A stretch of 64,000 bases of DNA, taken from the NCBI RefSeq assembly GCF_024347675.1, contig NZ_AP024881.1:2356001-2420000 (forward strand). Direction: 5' to 3'. A program made the position numbers and the translations under genes. The stretch comes from Vibrio ishigakensis (GTDB lineage Bacteria > Pseudomonadota > Gammaproteobacteria > Enterobacterales > Vibrionaceae). Shown here piece by piece: positions 1 through 7,128 of the stretch. Position 1 is the first letter of the stretch; the number at the start of each line of letters is the position of its first letter. The notes under the pieces are model-generated. The model searched no databases. It was not told the DNA's origin and saw nothing but the letters and a program-made list of their open reading frames with translations.

Positions 1-134
1 TCAGGCAGAATCACTTTTAGGCTGCTATCGAAATCTGGAAAGCCGTCAAAGCGGATGCTTTGGTCCGCCGCGTTAACTGCGGTTGCCAAGCCTAGGCCGG
101 CAGCGACTGTCAGCGATAACGTTTTTAGTTTCAT
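1..134 (-). CDS. ABC transporter sugar-binding protein, N-terminal part (runs off the window)
   Basis: Only the first 44 codons are present. They encode a clear Sec signal peptide (MKLKTLSLTVAAGLGLATAV, then an NAA/D cleavage region) followed by a mature start containing FDGFPDFDSSLKVILP. This looks like a periplasmic extracellular solute-binding protein of a carbohydrate ABC importer. An AAGGA Shine-Dalgarno lies 6 bases before the ATG and overlaps the stop of the LacI-type regulator 9 bases upstream, so the two are almost certainly co-transcribed and translationally coupled. The substrate cannot be read from this fragment; a sugar or oligosaccharide is inferred from the regulator and the LamB-type porin nearby. 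Confidence 0.7.
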   Translation of the reverse strand, partial: MKLKTLSLTVAAGLGLATAVNAADQSIRFDGFPDFDSSLKVILP

Positions 135-143
135 GATCAATCC

Positions 144-1160
144 TTAAATCGTTTGTAGAGTATGTGGTAAGACATGGGTGGAATTTCTCAGCATCAGGTT
201 TGGTTGAAGCTTAAAATTCACGTCTAGTTTGTTTTTATGTAGCTTTTGAATAGCGAGCTGAACCGCTTCTATGCTCATCTGTTCAATGGGAAAGTTCACC
301 GTAGTGAGGGCTGGAGTCAGGTATCTTGCAAACAAGATGTCATCGAACCCAACCAGAGAAACCTGTTCAGGGATTTTATAATTGGCATCACGCAGCACCT
401 CAAAAGCGCCAAATGCCATGTGGTCGTTGCACGCAAACAGAGCGGTAAAGTCACAGCCTCGGCGAAGCAATTTCTTAGCTGCGCTGTGACCGGTTTCTTC
501 AGTAAAGCCCGCCTCGATTACTAGGGTTTCGTCGTAATCGATACCTGCTTCTTCTAGGGCAGCGCGATAGCCCTGTAGGCGACCTCTCGCGTCTGATTTC
601 TCAAGAGGACCTGTTATACACGCAATACGGGTATGACCGCTATTAAGCAAATGCTCGGTAGCCAATTTGCCGCCGTACTCGTTATCAATTTCGATGCAGC
701 TTTGCTTTAGCTCAGGCACGAAACGGTTAATCAGCACAAACACCACGCCTTGCTCATCAAGGTTAATGAGATAGTCATCGGTAAGGTGCTGGGTATGCAT
801 GATAAGAGCATCCACACGACGACTAAGAAGGAACTCAACCGACTCTTGTTGCTCACGTTCTGTATTGCCACACGCAGTCACGATAACGTGATAGCCATAT
901 TGGCGAAGTTTGCTCTCGATGTTGTGTAGGATGCTTGAATAGAAAGGACCACCGAGCTCAGGAACCACAACGCCAATACTACCGCTTCGGCTTGATGCTA
1001 GTGCTTGTGCAATAAAATTAGGACGATAGCCCAGCTCTTGGATAGCCTTCTCTACCTTAAGCTTTTTGTCATGGCTAACACGACTGGTGCCATTGATCAC
1101 TCGCGACACGGTCGCCTGTGATACACCTGCATGCTCTGATACTTCTTTGATGGTTGCCAC
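144..1160 (-). CDS. LacI-family transcriptional regulator
   Basis: A 338-residue repressor. The N-terminus (ATIKEVSEHAGVSQATVSRV, about residues 2-21) is the classic LacI helix-turn-helix followed by the hinge helix. The rest is a periplasmic-binding-protein-like effector domain with the family signatures GSIGVVVPEL and VSLVGFDD. The GTG at 1160 is chosen as start because GGAG (1168-1171) sits 7 bases before it and family members begin at exactly this point; an upstream ATG at 1193 would add 11 unconserved residues. The gene is followed after 9 bases by an ABC sugar-binding protein. An operator-like palindrome lies just upstream (1180-1191) and is repeated before the LamB-type porin, so autoregulation and control of the porin are inferred. 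The inducer is unknown. Confidence 0.92.
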   Translation of the reverse strand: MATIKEVSEHAGVSQATVSRVINGTSRVSHDKKLKVEKAIQELGYRPNFIAQALASSRSGSIGVVVPELGGPFYSSILHNIESKLRQYGYHVIVTACGNTEREQQESVEFLLSRRVDALIMHTQHLTDDYLINLDEQGVVFVLINRFVPELKQSCIEIDNEYGGKLATEHLLNSGHTRIACITGPLEKSDARGRLQGYRAALEEAGIDYDETLVIEAGFTEETGHSAAKKLLRRGCDFTALFACNDHMAFGAFEVLRDANYKIPEQVSLVGFDDILFARYLTPALTTVNFPIEQMSIEAVQLAIQKLHKNKLDVNFKLQPNLMLRNSTHVLPHTLQTI

Positions 1161-1179
1161 TTCAAAACTCCAATTTCTA

Positions 1180-1191
1180 GAAACCGCTTTC
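1180..1191. promoter_or_regulatory. Putative LacI-type operator upstream of the regulator gene
   Basis: GAAACCGCTTTC is a near-palindrome with perfect GAAA/TTTC arms. It lies 20 bases before the chosen GTG start of the LacI-family gene. Its exact reverse complement occurs at 3047-3058 upstream of the LamB-type porin. LacI-family operators are typically palindromes with a central CG, as here. Binding by the adjacent regulator is inferred. Confidence 0.6.
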
Positions 1192-1225
1192 AAGAGCTAT
1201 TTTGGGTAAAAGTGACCTTGTTGGA

Positions 1226-1241
1226 TGTGAGTAAAATCACA
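1226..1241. promoter_or_regulatory. CRP-cAMP binding site (perfect consensus halves)
   Basis: TGTGA-GTAAAA-TCACA matches the CRP consensus TGTGA-N6-TCACA at all ten conserved positions. It is upstream of the LacI-type regulator and its downstream ABC operon, which suggests catabolite control of that sugar-uptake operon. Confidence 0.75.
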
Positions 1242-1305
1242 TCGAAATAGGCGTTTTTTTGGCAAATATTCAAACTATGAATAAACAGGAAGTTTTTCAT
1301 GAGCC

Positions 1306-1334
1306 CATGAAACAGTTTCATGAAAGGGCTTTCA
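1306..1334. promoter_or_regulatory. Two abutting palindromes, possible auxiliary operators
   Basis: CATGAAACAGTTTCATG (1306-1322) is a perfect 17-bp palindrome with a single central base. It overlaps TGAAAGGGCTTTCA (1321-1334), a 14-bp palindrome whose outer six bases on each side are perfect. Both carry the GAAA...TTTC arms of the operator at 1180-1191 but differ in centre and spacing. They lie between the CRP site and the porin terminator, upstream of the regulator gene. A second LacI-family site or a looping operator is plausible but unproven. Confidence 0.4.
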
Positions 1335-1389
1335 CGGTCACGAAAGTGAATATTTATCTAAGTGAGTTTGTTTCTAGACGTAAAAAAAA

Positions 1390-1410
1390 GAGCACTGCTA
1401 AGCAGTGCTC
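1390..1410 (-). terminator. Rho-independent terminator of the LamB-type porin
   Basis: GAGCACTGCT and AGCAGTGCTC form a perfect 10-bp stem around one base. On the minus strand it is followed by a run of eight T, about 85 bases past the porin stop codon. Confidence 0.88.
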
Positions 1411-1493
1411 AAAAGGGTTTGTCTCTAGCTTTATTAGGGCAAGCTAGGCCCTAAATAGGGAGTTAAAGCTAACTTTCTAGGATTTGGCTTGGT

Positions 1494-2801
1494 TTACCAC
1501 CACGCCTCGAACATTGCACCGAAGCTAACTGTATCAACGGTTTCAGACACATCAGCTCGCGTAGACTCTACGTCACCCACGGTTGCGTAGAAGCGAAGCA
1601 TTGGACGACTCCATGGTAGGCCACCAAGGGATACGTTTTGCGATAGTGTTACCTTCCAACCTTGGTCTTCATCATCGTTTGCATAGTCAACATATGCATA
1701 ACCCGCTTCTAGCCAAGTAGAGTGCACGCTGTTCCATTGATACTGAGGACGCACGATTGCTGAGTACTCTGAACTAGCAACCGAACGACCATTTCCATCT
1801 ACAGCATCATCACCACTGATATCTTTGTACGAACCTAGATAGTCAATAATGAAGTTGTCAGTTGCAGCGTATGCACCTTCCAAACTCACGTAGATAACTT
1901 GCTTGTCACCGGCTAGATCAAATACAGAGTCATCTGCGCCATCAGCGTATTTGGCTACGATACGGTTGCTGTCACCCAGTCCCATTACCGCGCCCACTTG
2001 CCAAGCTGTTTCATCATCAACATTTGGGTTAGCCGTGCTATTGGCATCATCTGATGCAAAACCGTAGTTCGCGTATAGCTCTAGACCACCGATGCCTAGG
2101 TCAATACCGTGGATCTTCGAAGTCACTGCATAGCGACCGCTATCATCGCCTAATGCACCACCGTTATCAGCCACTTGACCAACGAAGCCCATATCCAGCT
2201 TGATTCCACCTAGATTTAGGTTGTAGAAACCAGCACCTTGACCATCGTGTGACATCCAGAAGTAGTCATTGATGCCCTGTTGTGGACGCTGATGAAAGTC
2301 ACGACCAGCCCACATATAAAGCTCAGGTTGGCTTTCAAATACATTGGTTACACCTGCGTACATCTTCTTCAGGTTAACGCCACCTTCTGAACCCCAATCA
2401 CTGTTTGACCAGTGATCGAACATCAACACTAGGTCCCACTTTGGTCCATCTTCAGCATCAAATACCTTAGCAAACTGGAATTCACCACCGTTTGATTCGT
2501 TACCTAGACGACCTACAGAGCGGCCTGTGGTACCAATGTCTACGTAGCGTGAGTCACCCGCTTTGTAGTGTGCACCATAGCGCGCATAACCTGAGAAAAT
2601 GATTCCTAAAGGTGCTTCGAAGTCAGGCGTTAGGATGGCTGGTTGCTGGTCGTTTTGGTAGGTAGTTTCAGCGCGAGATTCGAGAGTCGCGATTCGATCT
2701 TCTAGTGCTTGTAGATCGGCTTCTGATGCAGCTGAAGCTGCAAAAGCGCCTAGGGTAGAGGCCACTGCTAGGGTTAGTGGTAAGACCTTGAATGCTTTCA
2801 T
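1494..2801 (-). CDS. LamB-type carbohydrate porin
   Basis: A 435-residue outer-membrane protein. It begins with a Sec signal peptide (about residues 1-25, cleavage near ASA-A), followed by a short heptad-like segment (EADLQALEDRIATLESRAE) that resembles the periplasmic coiled coil of sugar-inducible porins. The LamB-family opening FSGYARYGAHYKAG, then GRLGNE and WAGRDFHQR, and a C-terminal aromatic residue (EAWW) as expected for beta-barrel insertion, all support the maltoporin superfamily. The natural substrate is not evident. It is a single-gene unit with its own terminator downstream. Upstream lies an exact copy of the operator found before the LacI-type regulator, so the two are likely one regulon that brings an oligosaccharide across the outer membrane for the ABC importer at the window edge. 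Confidence 0.85.
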   Translation of the reverse strand: MKAFKVLPLTLAVASTLGAFAASAASEADLQALEDRIATLESRAETTYQNDQQPAILTPDFEAPLGIIFSGYARYGAHYKAGDSRYVDIGTTGRSVGRLGNESNGGEFQFAKVFDAEDGPKWDLVLMFDHWSNSDWGSEGGVNLKKMYAGVTNVFESQPELYMWAGRDFHQRPQQGINDYFWMSHDGQGAGFYNLNLGGIKLDMGFVGQVADNGGALGDDSGRYAVTSKIHGIDLGIGGLELYANYGFASDDANSTANPNVDDETAWQVGAVMGLGDSNRIVAKYADGADDSVFDLAGDKQVIYVSLEGAYAATDNFIIDYLGSYKDISGDDAVDGNGRSVASSEYSAIVRPQYQWNSVHSTWLEAGYAYVDYANDDEDQGWKVTLSQNVSLGGLPWSRPMLRFYATVGDVESTRADVSETVDTVSFGAMFEAWW

Positions 2802-3168
2802 TTTTTTATTTCCCTATCGATTAGATTGGTTCGGGTTTTGAGGTCATTCGATATTCGATATCTCGCAAAACGAGGCTCGTTTTCTCGATAGGAAAATTCT
2901 AAAAAATGAAACAAGTGAAAGATTTAGTGCCGCTCACATCTAGATTTGAGCCGAGTATTCATGAAACTAATGTGTTGAACAGATAGTTTGCCAAACCTTT
3001 ATAAATAGGGGTTTACCAGAGAGATATTACAGATTATTTCATCGTGAAAGCGGTTTCGTTTCATGGGGAAACAAGAGTTTTGTCACGCATCAAGATGCAT
3101 TTTTATACATTTGGGTACGCATTAGTTTCATAACTTTCAAATCTATGAAAACACTCAGTGATCGAGAT
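2802..3168. other. Porin promoter and leader region
   Basis: This gap separates the LamB-type porin from the P-loop protein and contains no convincing gene. It holds the LacI-type operator at 3047-3058 and a leader inverted repeat at 2859-2890 (AAAACGAG / CTCGTTTT around one base, with outer TATC/GATA). A direct repeat of ATTCGAT follows near 2846-2859. The rightward 63-codon frame from 3145 is an antisense shadow of the P-loop gene. Confidence 0.5.
3047..3058. promoter_or_regulatory. Putative LacI-type operator upstream of the LamB-type porin
   Basis: GAAAGCGGTTTC is the exact reverse complement of the palindrome at 1180-1191 just before the LacI-family gene. It lies about 245 bases before the porin start codon. 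Such a distance leaves room for a long leader, or the site could act on the P-loop gene side. Confidence 0.55.
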
Positions 3169-3651
3169 CTACTTCGGCGTATTATCGATTCGGACGATAT
3201 CCTCGCCCGAGGAAGGAATCTCAAACCAAGACCAGAACATGTCGAGCATCTCTGGGGTCATCTCATAGGACTTTCCTTGAAGGTCTTGGTTGCGATTTGT
3301 GGCCCTCTGTTTGCAAACCTCAAAGGGAACATCTAGATAGTGAATCTCTGCATCAGCTCCCACCTCATGAGCCCAGTCCATGATGCTTTCTCGCTCTGCC
3401 TTGCTCCAGAAGCCAAAATCAAAGATCACAGGGACATTGAGCTTAAGAAGCTGTAATGCAGAGTCTTTGAACAGGCCTTGCAAGGTCGCAAGTCTCTGAT
3501 CGAATACCTCTCGCTCCATATGTTCGCCATACAGAGGGATCATCCATTCATCCATAGAGAAACGAAATGCACTTTTTGATTTTGCTAATTCTTTGGAATA
3601 GGTAGTCTTGCCTGAACCAATAAAGCCACAGATGAAGTAGATCTTAGCCAC
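3169..3651 (-). CDS. P-loop kinase-like ATP-binding protein
   Basis: A 160-residue cytoplasmic protein with a Walker A motif CGFIGSGKTT at residues 8-17, an internal FDFGFWSKAERE segment resembling the DxxF(W) Walker-B/substrate region of AAA_33 or zeta-toxin/chloramphenicol-phosphotransferase-like kinases, and a CKQRATNRN stretch likely to be the arginine-rich lid. It probably phosphorylates a small molecule, but the substrate is unknown. The start is GTG at 3651 with AGGAG 6 bases upstream; the ATG nearby is out of frame. No antitoxin-like partner is adjacent, so a toxin role is not supported. Confidence 0.75.
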   Translation of the reverse strand: MAKIYFICGFIGSGKTTYSKELAKSKSAFRFSMDEWMIPLYGEHMEREVFDQRLATLQGLFKDSALQLLKLNVPVIFDFGFWSKAERESIMDWAHEVGADAEIHYLDVPFEVCKQRATNRNQDLQGKSYEMTPEMLDMFWSWFEIPSSGEDIVRIDNTPK

Positions 3652-3760
3652 ACATAACTCCTAAAGCAGTCAGTAAACAGCTATTAAAATAACATCTAGG
3701 CTTATCACTCACAGCACTGGCAGTGCGAAACAGTGACGTTTGTAGAGTGCAGATAAAAAA

Positions 3761-3788
3761 GAACCCGCTCAAAGGGTTGAGCGGGTTC
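3761..3788 (-). terminator. Terminator of the alginate lyase gene
   Basis: GAACCCGCTCAA and TTGAGCGGGTTC form a perfect 12-bp stem with a 4-base loop. On the minus strand it is followed by TTTTTT, 21 bases beyond the lyase stop. Confidence 0.9.
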
Positions 3789-3808
3789 TAGAGGCCAATA
3801 AACAACGT

Positions 3809-4864
3809 TTATTGGTCAAGCTTGAATTGGTAGAAGCTTACCTTGGTGTAGTCACCCGCTTCGATGCCATTGTTCGAGCAACCGCTTGAGCCAGTGTTAC
3901 ATTGGTTATAGGTACCCGCTTTGAAGTACATCCAGTCGTTAGCATAACCTTGGTCATACTTATCGCCTTGGTAGTTACCCTTAGCTAGGTCGATATCAAA
4001 CTTCTTGATCTCTTGGTCAGGCTTGCCTGGGTTCTTAGTAAAGGTCAGGTGCATGATGTCACCTTCAACATTTACGTCGTAAGAGAAGATTTCACCTAGT
4101 AGGATACCGTCTGCTGGGTCCGCATCACCTTTGCGCAGACCTGCTTTACCAAATACCTCGTGCATGATGTCACGACGGTTGCCGTAGTCATCACCTAGAG
4201 CGTTAGTTTCGTAGTTCCAGTATAGGGAGCCGTGTTTGTGCTCAGGAAGCTTACGATACATGATCTTAAGTGGTTCGTTTTTCGAGCCGTGGATCTGACC
4301 GATTACAGTGGCGAACGCGCCATTCTTCTTGTAGTTACCGCTGGTACTTACCCAATCAACAGAAAGGGTTGCACTCATCTCACCACCGATAGCGCCGTAT
4401 TGGTCAGCATCTTTAGTTGAAGCTACGGTAAAGTTGTTGTCTTTTGAGCCGTAATCATCAGAAAGCATTGCACGCAGCTCACTACGAGCATTCTTAGAGT
4501 TAGGGGTAGTCATCGCCTTGTTTGGTGATGCAAACACCATAGCGCCTGTTACAGGGTCTGTGTAGAACCACTCAGGATCAGAGAAAGGGTTCGCCTTGTC
4601 ATTCAACATAGGCTTGTAGATTTCCATAACCTTGCCGGCACGCTCTGGCTTGTCATCATCGCGCGGTGTATTCAGTTTAAACTTAGACAGGTCAAAGTTT
4701 TCAGCTGGCGCTTTAGTTACATCAAGGTTGTATTGCGTTGCTAGAGCAGCATCGTGTTGAACAACATTTTGTGCGTTGCCACTGTCGGCAGTTGTTGAAC
4801 AACCCGCTAGGCCACCTGCTAGAGCAGCCAGAACAAGCATCGAAGTTTTATTCAATTTCGGCAT
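3809..4864 (-). CDS. Alginate lyase, polysaccharide lyase family 7, lipoprotein
   Basis: 351 residues. The signal peptide ends in a lipobox LAGC (Cys 22), so the enzyme is probably membrane-anchored. The three signature regions of PL7 alginate lyases are present: NARSELRAML (RxEL; about residues 124-133), VIGQIHG (QIH catalytic region) and YFKAGTYNQ (YxKAGxYxQ). These families cleave alginate, the brown-algal uronic-acid polymer, by beta-elimination; the QIH variant is common in polyguluronate-preferring enzymes. The gene stands alone with its own terminator and a CRP-like site upstream. It fits a marine bacterium using seaweed polysaccharide. No other alginate genes are in the window. Confidence 0.93.
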   Translation of the reverse strand: MPKLNKTSMLVLAALAGGLAGCSTTADSGNAQNVVQHDAALATQYNLDVTKAPAENFDLSKFKLNTPRDDDKPERAGKVMEIYKPMLNDKANPFSDPEWFYTDPVTGAMVFASPNKAMTTPNSKNARSELRAMLSDDYGSKDNNFTVASTKDADQYGAIGGEMSATLSVDWVSTSGNYKKNGAFATVIGQIHGSKNEPLKIMYRKLPEHKHGSLYWNYETNALGDDYGNRRDIMHEVFGKAGLRKGDADPADGILLGEIFSYDVNVEGDIMHLTFTKNPGKPDQEIKKFDIDLAKGNYQGDKYDQGYANDWMYFKAGTYNQCNTGSSGCSNNGIEAGDYTKVSFYQFKLDQ

Positions 4865-4955
4865 CAGTCGATTCCTCTGGAAATTTAGTCGAACCCTACT
4901 CTCGAGTTCTTTTAATCAAGTGATACCTATCATGCATTAATATAATAATACAAAT

Positions 4956-4971
4956 GTTGAATCACATCACA
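4956..4971. promoter_or_regulatory. CRP-like site upstream of alginate lyase
   Basis: GTTGA-ATCACA-TCACA matches the CRP consensus at 8 of 10 half-site positions, with one perfect half. It lies about 95 bases upstream of the lyase start, beside an AT-rich stretch (4934-4950) that could hold the -10 element on the minus strand. Confidence 0.4.
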
Positions 4972-5060
4972 ATCCGACCAAACATTTCGTTACATCAGGG
5001 TAATCTTATCTTTCATAGCAAGTTTCTTGTTGCTCCCTGCCTTTGCGCGCATGAAACAAA

Positions 5061-5088
5061 AAAGCCAGTGATTTCACTCACTGGCTTT
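5061..5088 (-). terminator. Terminator of the tctCBA operon
   Basis: AAAGCCAGTGA and TCACTGGCTTT form an 11-bp stem with a 6-base loop, followed on the minus strand by a T-run. It sits 19 bases beyond the tctA stop. Confidence 0.9.
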
Positions 5089-5106
5089 ATGCATTAGATT
5101 TTAGTG

Positions 5107-6603
5107 CTATTGGCTTTCGGCAGCCTGTAGCTTCTGTTTCTTCTTCATCTTCATGGTTGAATAGACAGAGAAGATAGCAAGCAAAACGAAGGCTAAGGCA
5201 ATCGGTCTTTCATACAAGAATGACCAGCTATTGTCATACATTAGTAATGCTTTGCGCAGGTTGGTTTCTGCCATAGGCCCGAGGATGATAGCCAGTAGTA
5301 TTGGCGATGACGGTATCTCCAACTTACCTAATACAAAACCCAGTATGCCGAACGCAATCGCAATACCCACATCAAACATAGAGTTGTTGATAGCGTAGGC
5401 CCCCACTACTGATAGGAACAGGATAACCGGAATCATCAGGATCTTCGGCACCTCAATGATACGACAGAAGAAGCGAATCCCCAATAGACCGACTAGTAGC
5501 ATGACTACGTTCGCCACCAGCATAGAGCTGAATACGCCGTAAACCACCTCTGGGCTATGAGCAAATAGCAGTGGCCCTGGCGTCAGGCCCTGTACAATCA
5601 AGGCACCAAGCAGTACAGCCGCTACTGCGTCACCCGGAACACCAAGGGTTAGAAGTGGAACCAGAGAACCACCAGTAACGCCATTGTTACCCGCCTCGGC
5701 AGCAGCTAGACCACGCACCGAGCCTTTACCGAACTCGTCGGGATTCTTAGATGAGCGTTTCGCTTCGTTATAGCAAACAAAGGCTGAGATATCCGCGCCT
5801 GCGCCAGGTACCGAACCTATGGTTGTACCCATCACGCCACTTTTAACCGCGGTCGGCATCATCTCTTTAAGGTCTTTCTTGCTCAGAAGCTTGTGGTCAA
5901 ACTTAGGTACTTCTGCCTTTTTCTCTTTCAGGATCTTCTCAATCTGGTTGATAGCCTCAGATAGAGCAAACAGACCGATCAAAACAGGGATAACATTGAT
6001 GCCGCTATACAGGTCCATTACACCAAAGGTAAAGCGTGGTACCGAGCTGATTGGGTCAAGACCCACAGTCGATATAAGAAGACCGATAGTACCGGCTAGC
6101 AAACCTTTAAGAATGTTTTGCGAAGATACGCTAGCAATAATGGTCAAGCCAAACAGAGCCAGAGCAAAGTACTCAGGGGCGTTAAAGCGCAAGGCAAAGT
6201 TTGCCAGAAGCGGCGCGATAGCAATCAGAACAATAGTACTGATAAGGCCACCAGTGAAAGAGGCCACCGCTGAAATAGATAGCGCACGGGCCGCTTGCCC
6301 TTTGGCTGCCAATGTATGTCCATCAAGAACCGTGGCCGCAGAAGCAGGCGTTCCGGGAGTTTTTAGCAAGATAGCCGCAATTGAGCCGCCGTAAATACCA
6401 CCGATATACACACCGATCAGCATTACCAGAGCCGCGGTTGGCTCCATACCGAAGGTAAAGGGTAGCAAGATGGCTACACCCATGGTCGCTGTAAGGCCAG
6501 GCAAGGCGCCGAGCACGATACCGCCCACAACACCAAAGATAAGAATAGGTAAGACTTCAGGGCTGAACGCCGTCAGCAAGCCATTTAATAAATGTTCAAA
6601 CAT
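5107..6603 (-). CDS. Tripartite tricarboxylate transporter large permease, TctA family
   Basis: 498 residues, almost all membrane-spanning (about 11-12 hydrophobic segments). The family-typical glycine-rich motifs are visible: GALPGLTATMGVAILLP near the N-terminus, KTPGTPASAATVLDGH around residues 85-100, and GSVPGAGADISAF and LGVPGDAVAA in the middle. In the family, TctA is the large translocating subunit that uses a cation gradient and accepts a carboxylate from the periplasmic binder TctC. It is the last gene of the set, 8 bases after tctB. The length fits the family (about 500). The carboxylate transported cannot be deduced. Confidence 0.93.
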   Translation of the reverse strand: MFEHLLNGLLTAFSPEVLPILIFGVVGGIVLGALPGLTATMGVAILLPFTFGMEPTAALVMLIGVYIGGIYGGSIAAILLKTPGTPASAATVLDGHTLAAKGQAARALSISAVASFTGGLISTIVLIAIAPLLANFALRFNAPEYFALALFGLTIIASVSSQNILKGLLAGTIGLLISTVGLDPISSVPRFTFGVMDLYSGINVIPVLIGLFALSEAINQIEKILKEKKAEVPKFDHKLLSKKDLKEMMPTAVKSGVMGTTIGSVPGAGADISAFVCYNEAKRSSKNPDEFGKGSVRGLAAAEAGNNGVTGGSLVPLLTLGVPGDAVAAVLLGALIVQGLTPGPLLFAHSPEVVYGVFSSMLVANVVMLLVGLLGIRFFCRIIEVPKILMIPVILFLSVVGAYAINNSMFDVGIAIAFGILGFVLGKLEIPSSPILLAIILGPMAETNLRKALLMYDNSWSFLYERPIALAFVLLAIFSVYSTMKMKKKQKLQAAESQ

Positions 6604-6611
6604 AATGGCTC

Positions 6612-7067
6612 CTAATAAAACATGCCTTCAGGCAGTGCGATGTAAAAGACTTCACCGAATAAGTAATACACGCCATACACGAACGACCAAGCGACTGCGT
6701 AGTAAAGCGGTTTTTTCACCTTGAAACAGATGAGGTAGAGGCTAAAGGCGACAAAACTCGCATACAGGTACCCAACTACTGTGATCAAGAAGGCGTATCC
6801 GATCAGGAATGAAATTCCAAACACCGCTATCTTTGAAATAATTTGTTGCTCTTTTTCTGACTGAGCTTTCTTTATTTTGTGCTGAATGAGAAGCGCCGCA
6901 CAAATAATGATTTGAATAACTGCTATTGCCGTTGGAAAGAATTTAGCGTCCACGCTCGCGTCTTGAAAACGCGGCTCTGCAAATTGGCCAACCAAGAAAA
7001 GTACTACTGCACTAAATACAATTATTAGAGAGGGAAATATAACGTGTCGATTTAGCATAACGTTCAC
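6612..7067 (-). CDS. Tripartite tricarboxylate transporter small subunit, TctB family
   Basis: A 151-residue membrane protein with four predicted hydrophobic segments (near residues 8-25, 40-60, 74-100 and 115-145), the usual TctB topology. It is the small permease partner of TctA. TctB sequences are poorly conserved, so the assignment rests on size, topology and position between tctC and tctA. Confidence 0.85.
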   Translation of the reverse strand: MNVMLNRHVIFPSLIIVFSAVVLFLVGQFAEPRFQDASVDAKFFPTAIAVIQIIICAALLIQHKIKKAQSEKEQQIISKIAVFGISFLIGYAFLITVVGYLYASFVAFSLYLICFKVKKPLYYAVAWSFVYGVYYLFGEVFYIALPEGMFY

Positions 7068-7087
7068 CCTTATTTATTATTTTAAAT

Positions 7088-7113
7088 AAGGGAAGGACCT
7101 TGGCCCCTCCCTT
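7088..7113 (-). terminator. Intercistronic hairpin between tctC and tctB
   Basis: On the minus strand AAGGGA pairs with TCCCTT, with two further GG/CC pairs after one bulge, around a short loop. The tail is A/T-rich rather than a clean T-run. Such hairpins often stabilise the upstream binding-protein message or attenuate the downstream permease genes; that role is inferred. Confidence 0.4.
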
Positions 7114-7128
7114 TATTTGTCTTACTAA

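Noticed and set aside
1259..1447. 62-codon plus-strand frame between the LacI-type gene and the porin
   Set aside because: It contains the palindromes and the porin terminator and has no ribosome site; treated as noncoding.
3169..3651. Zeta-type toxin of a toxin-antitoxin pair
   Set aside because: The P-loop kinase-like fold is compatible, but there is no small partner gene next to it and the region upstream is noncoding.
5819..6394. 191-codon plus-strand open frame opposite tctA
   Set aside because: It is an antisense shadow of the conserved TctA permease, with no ribosome site or recognisable domain.
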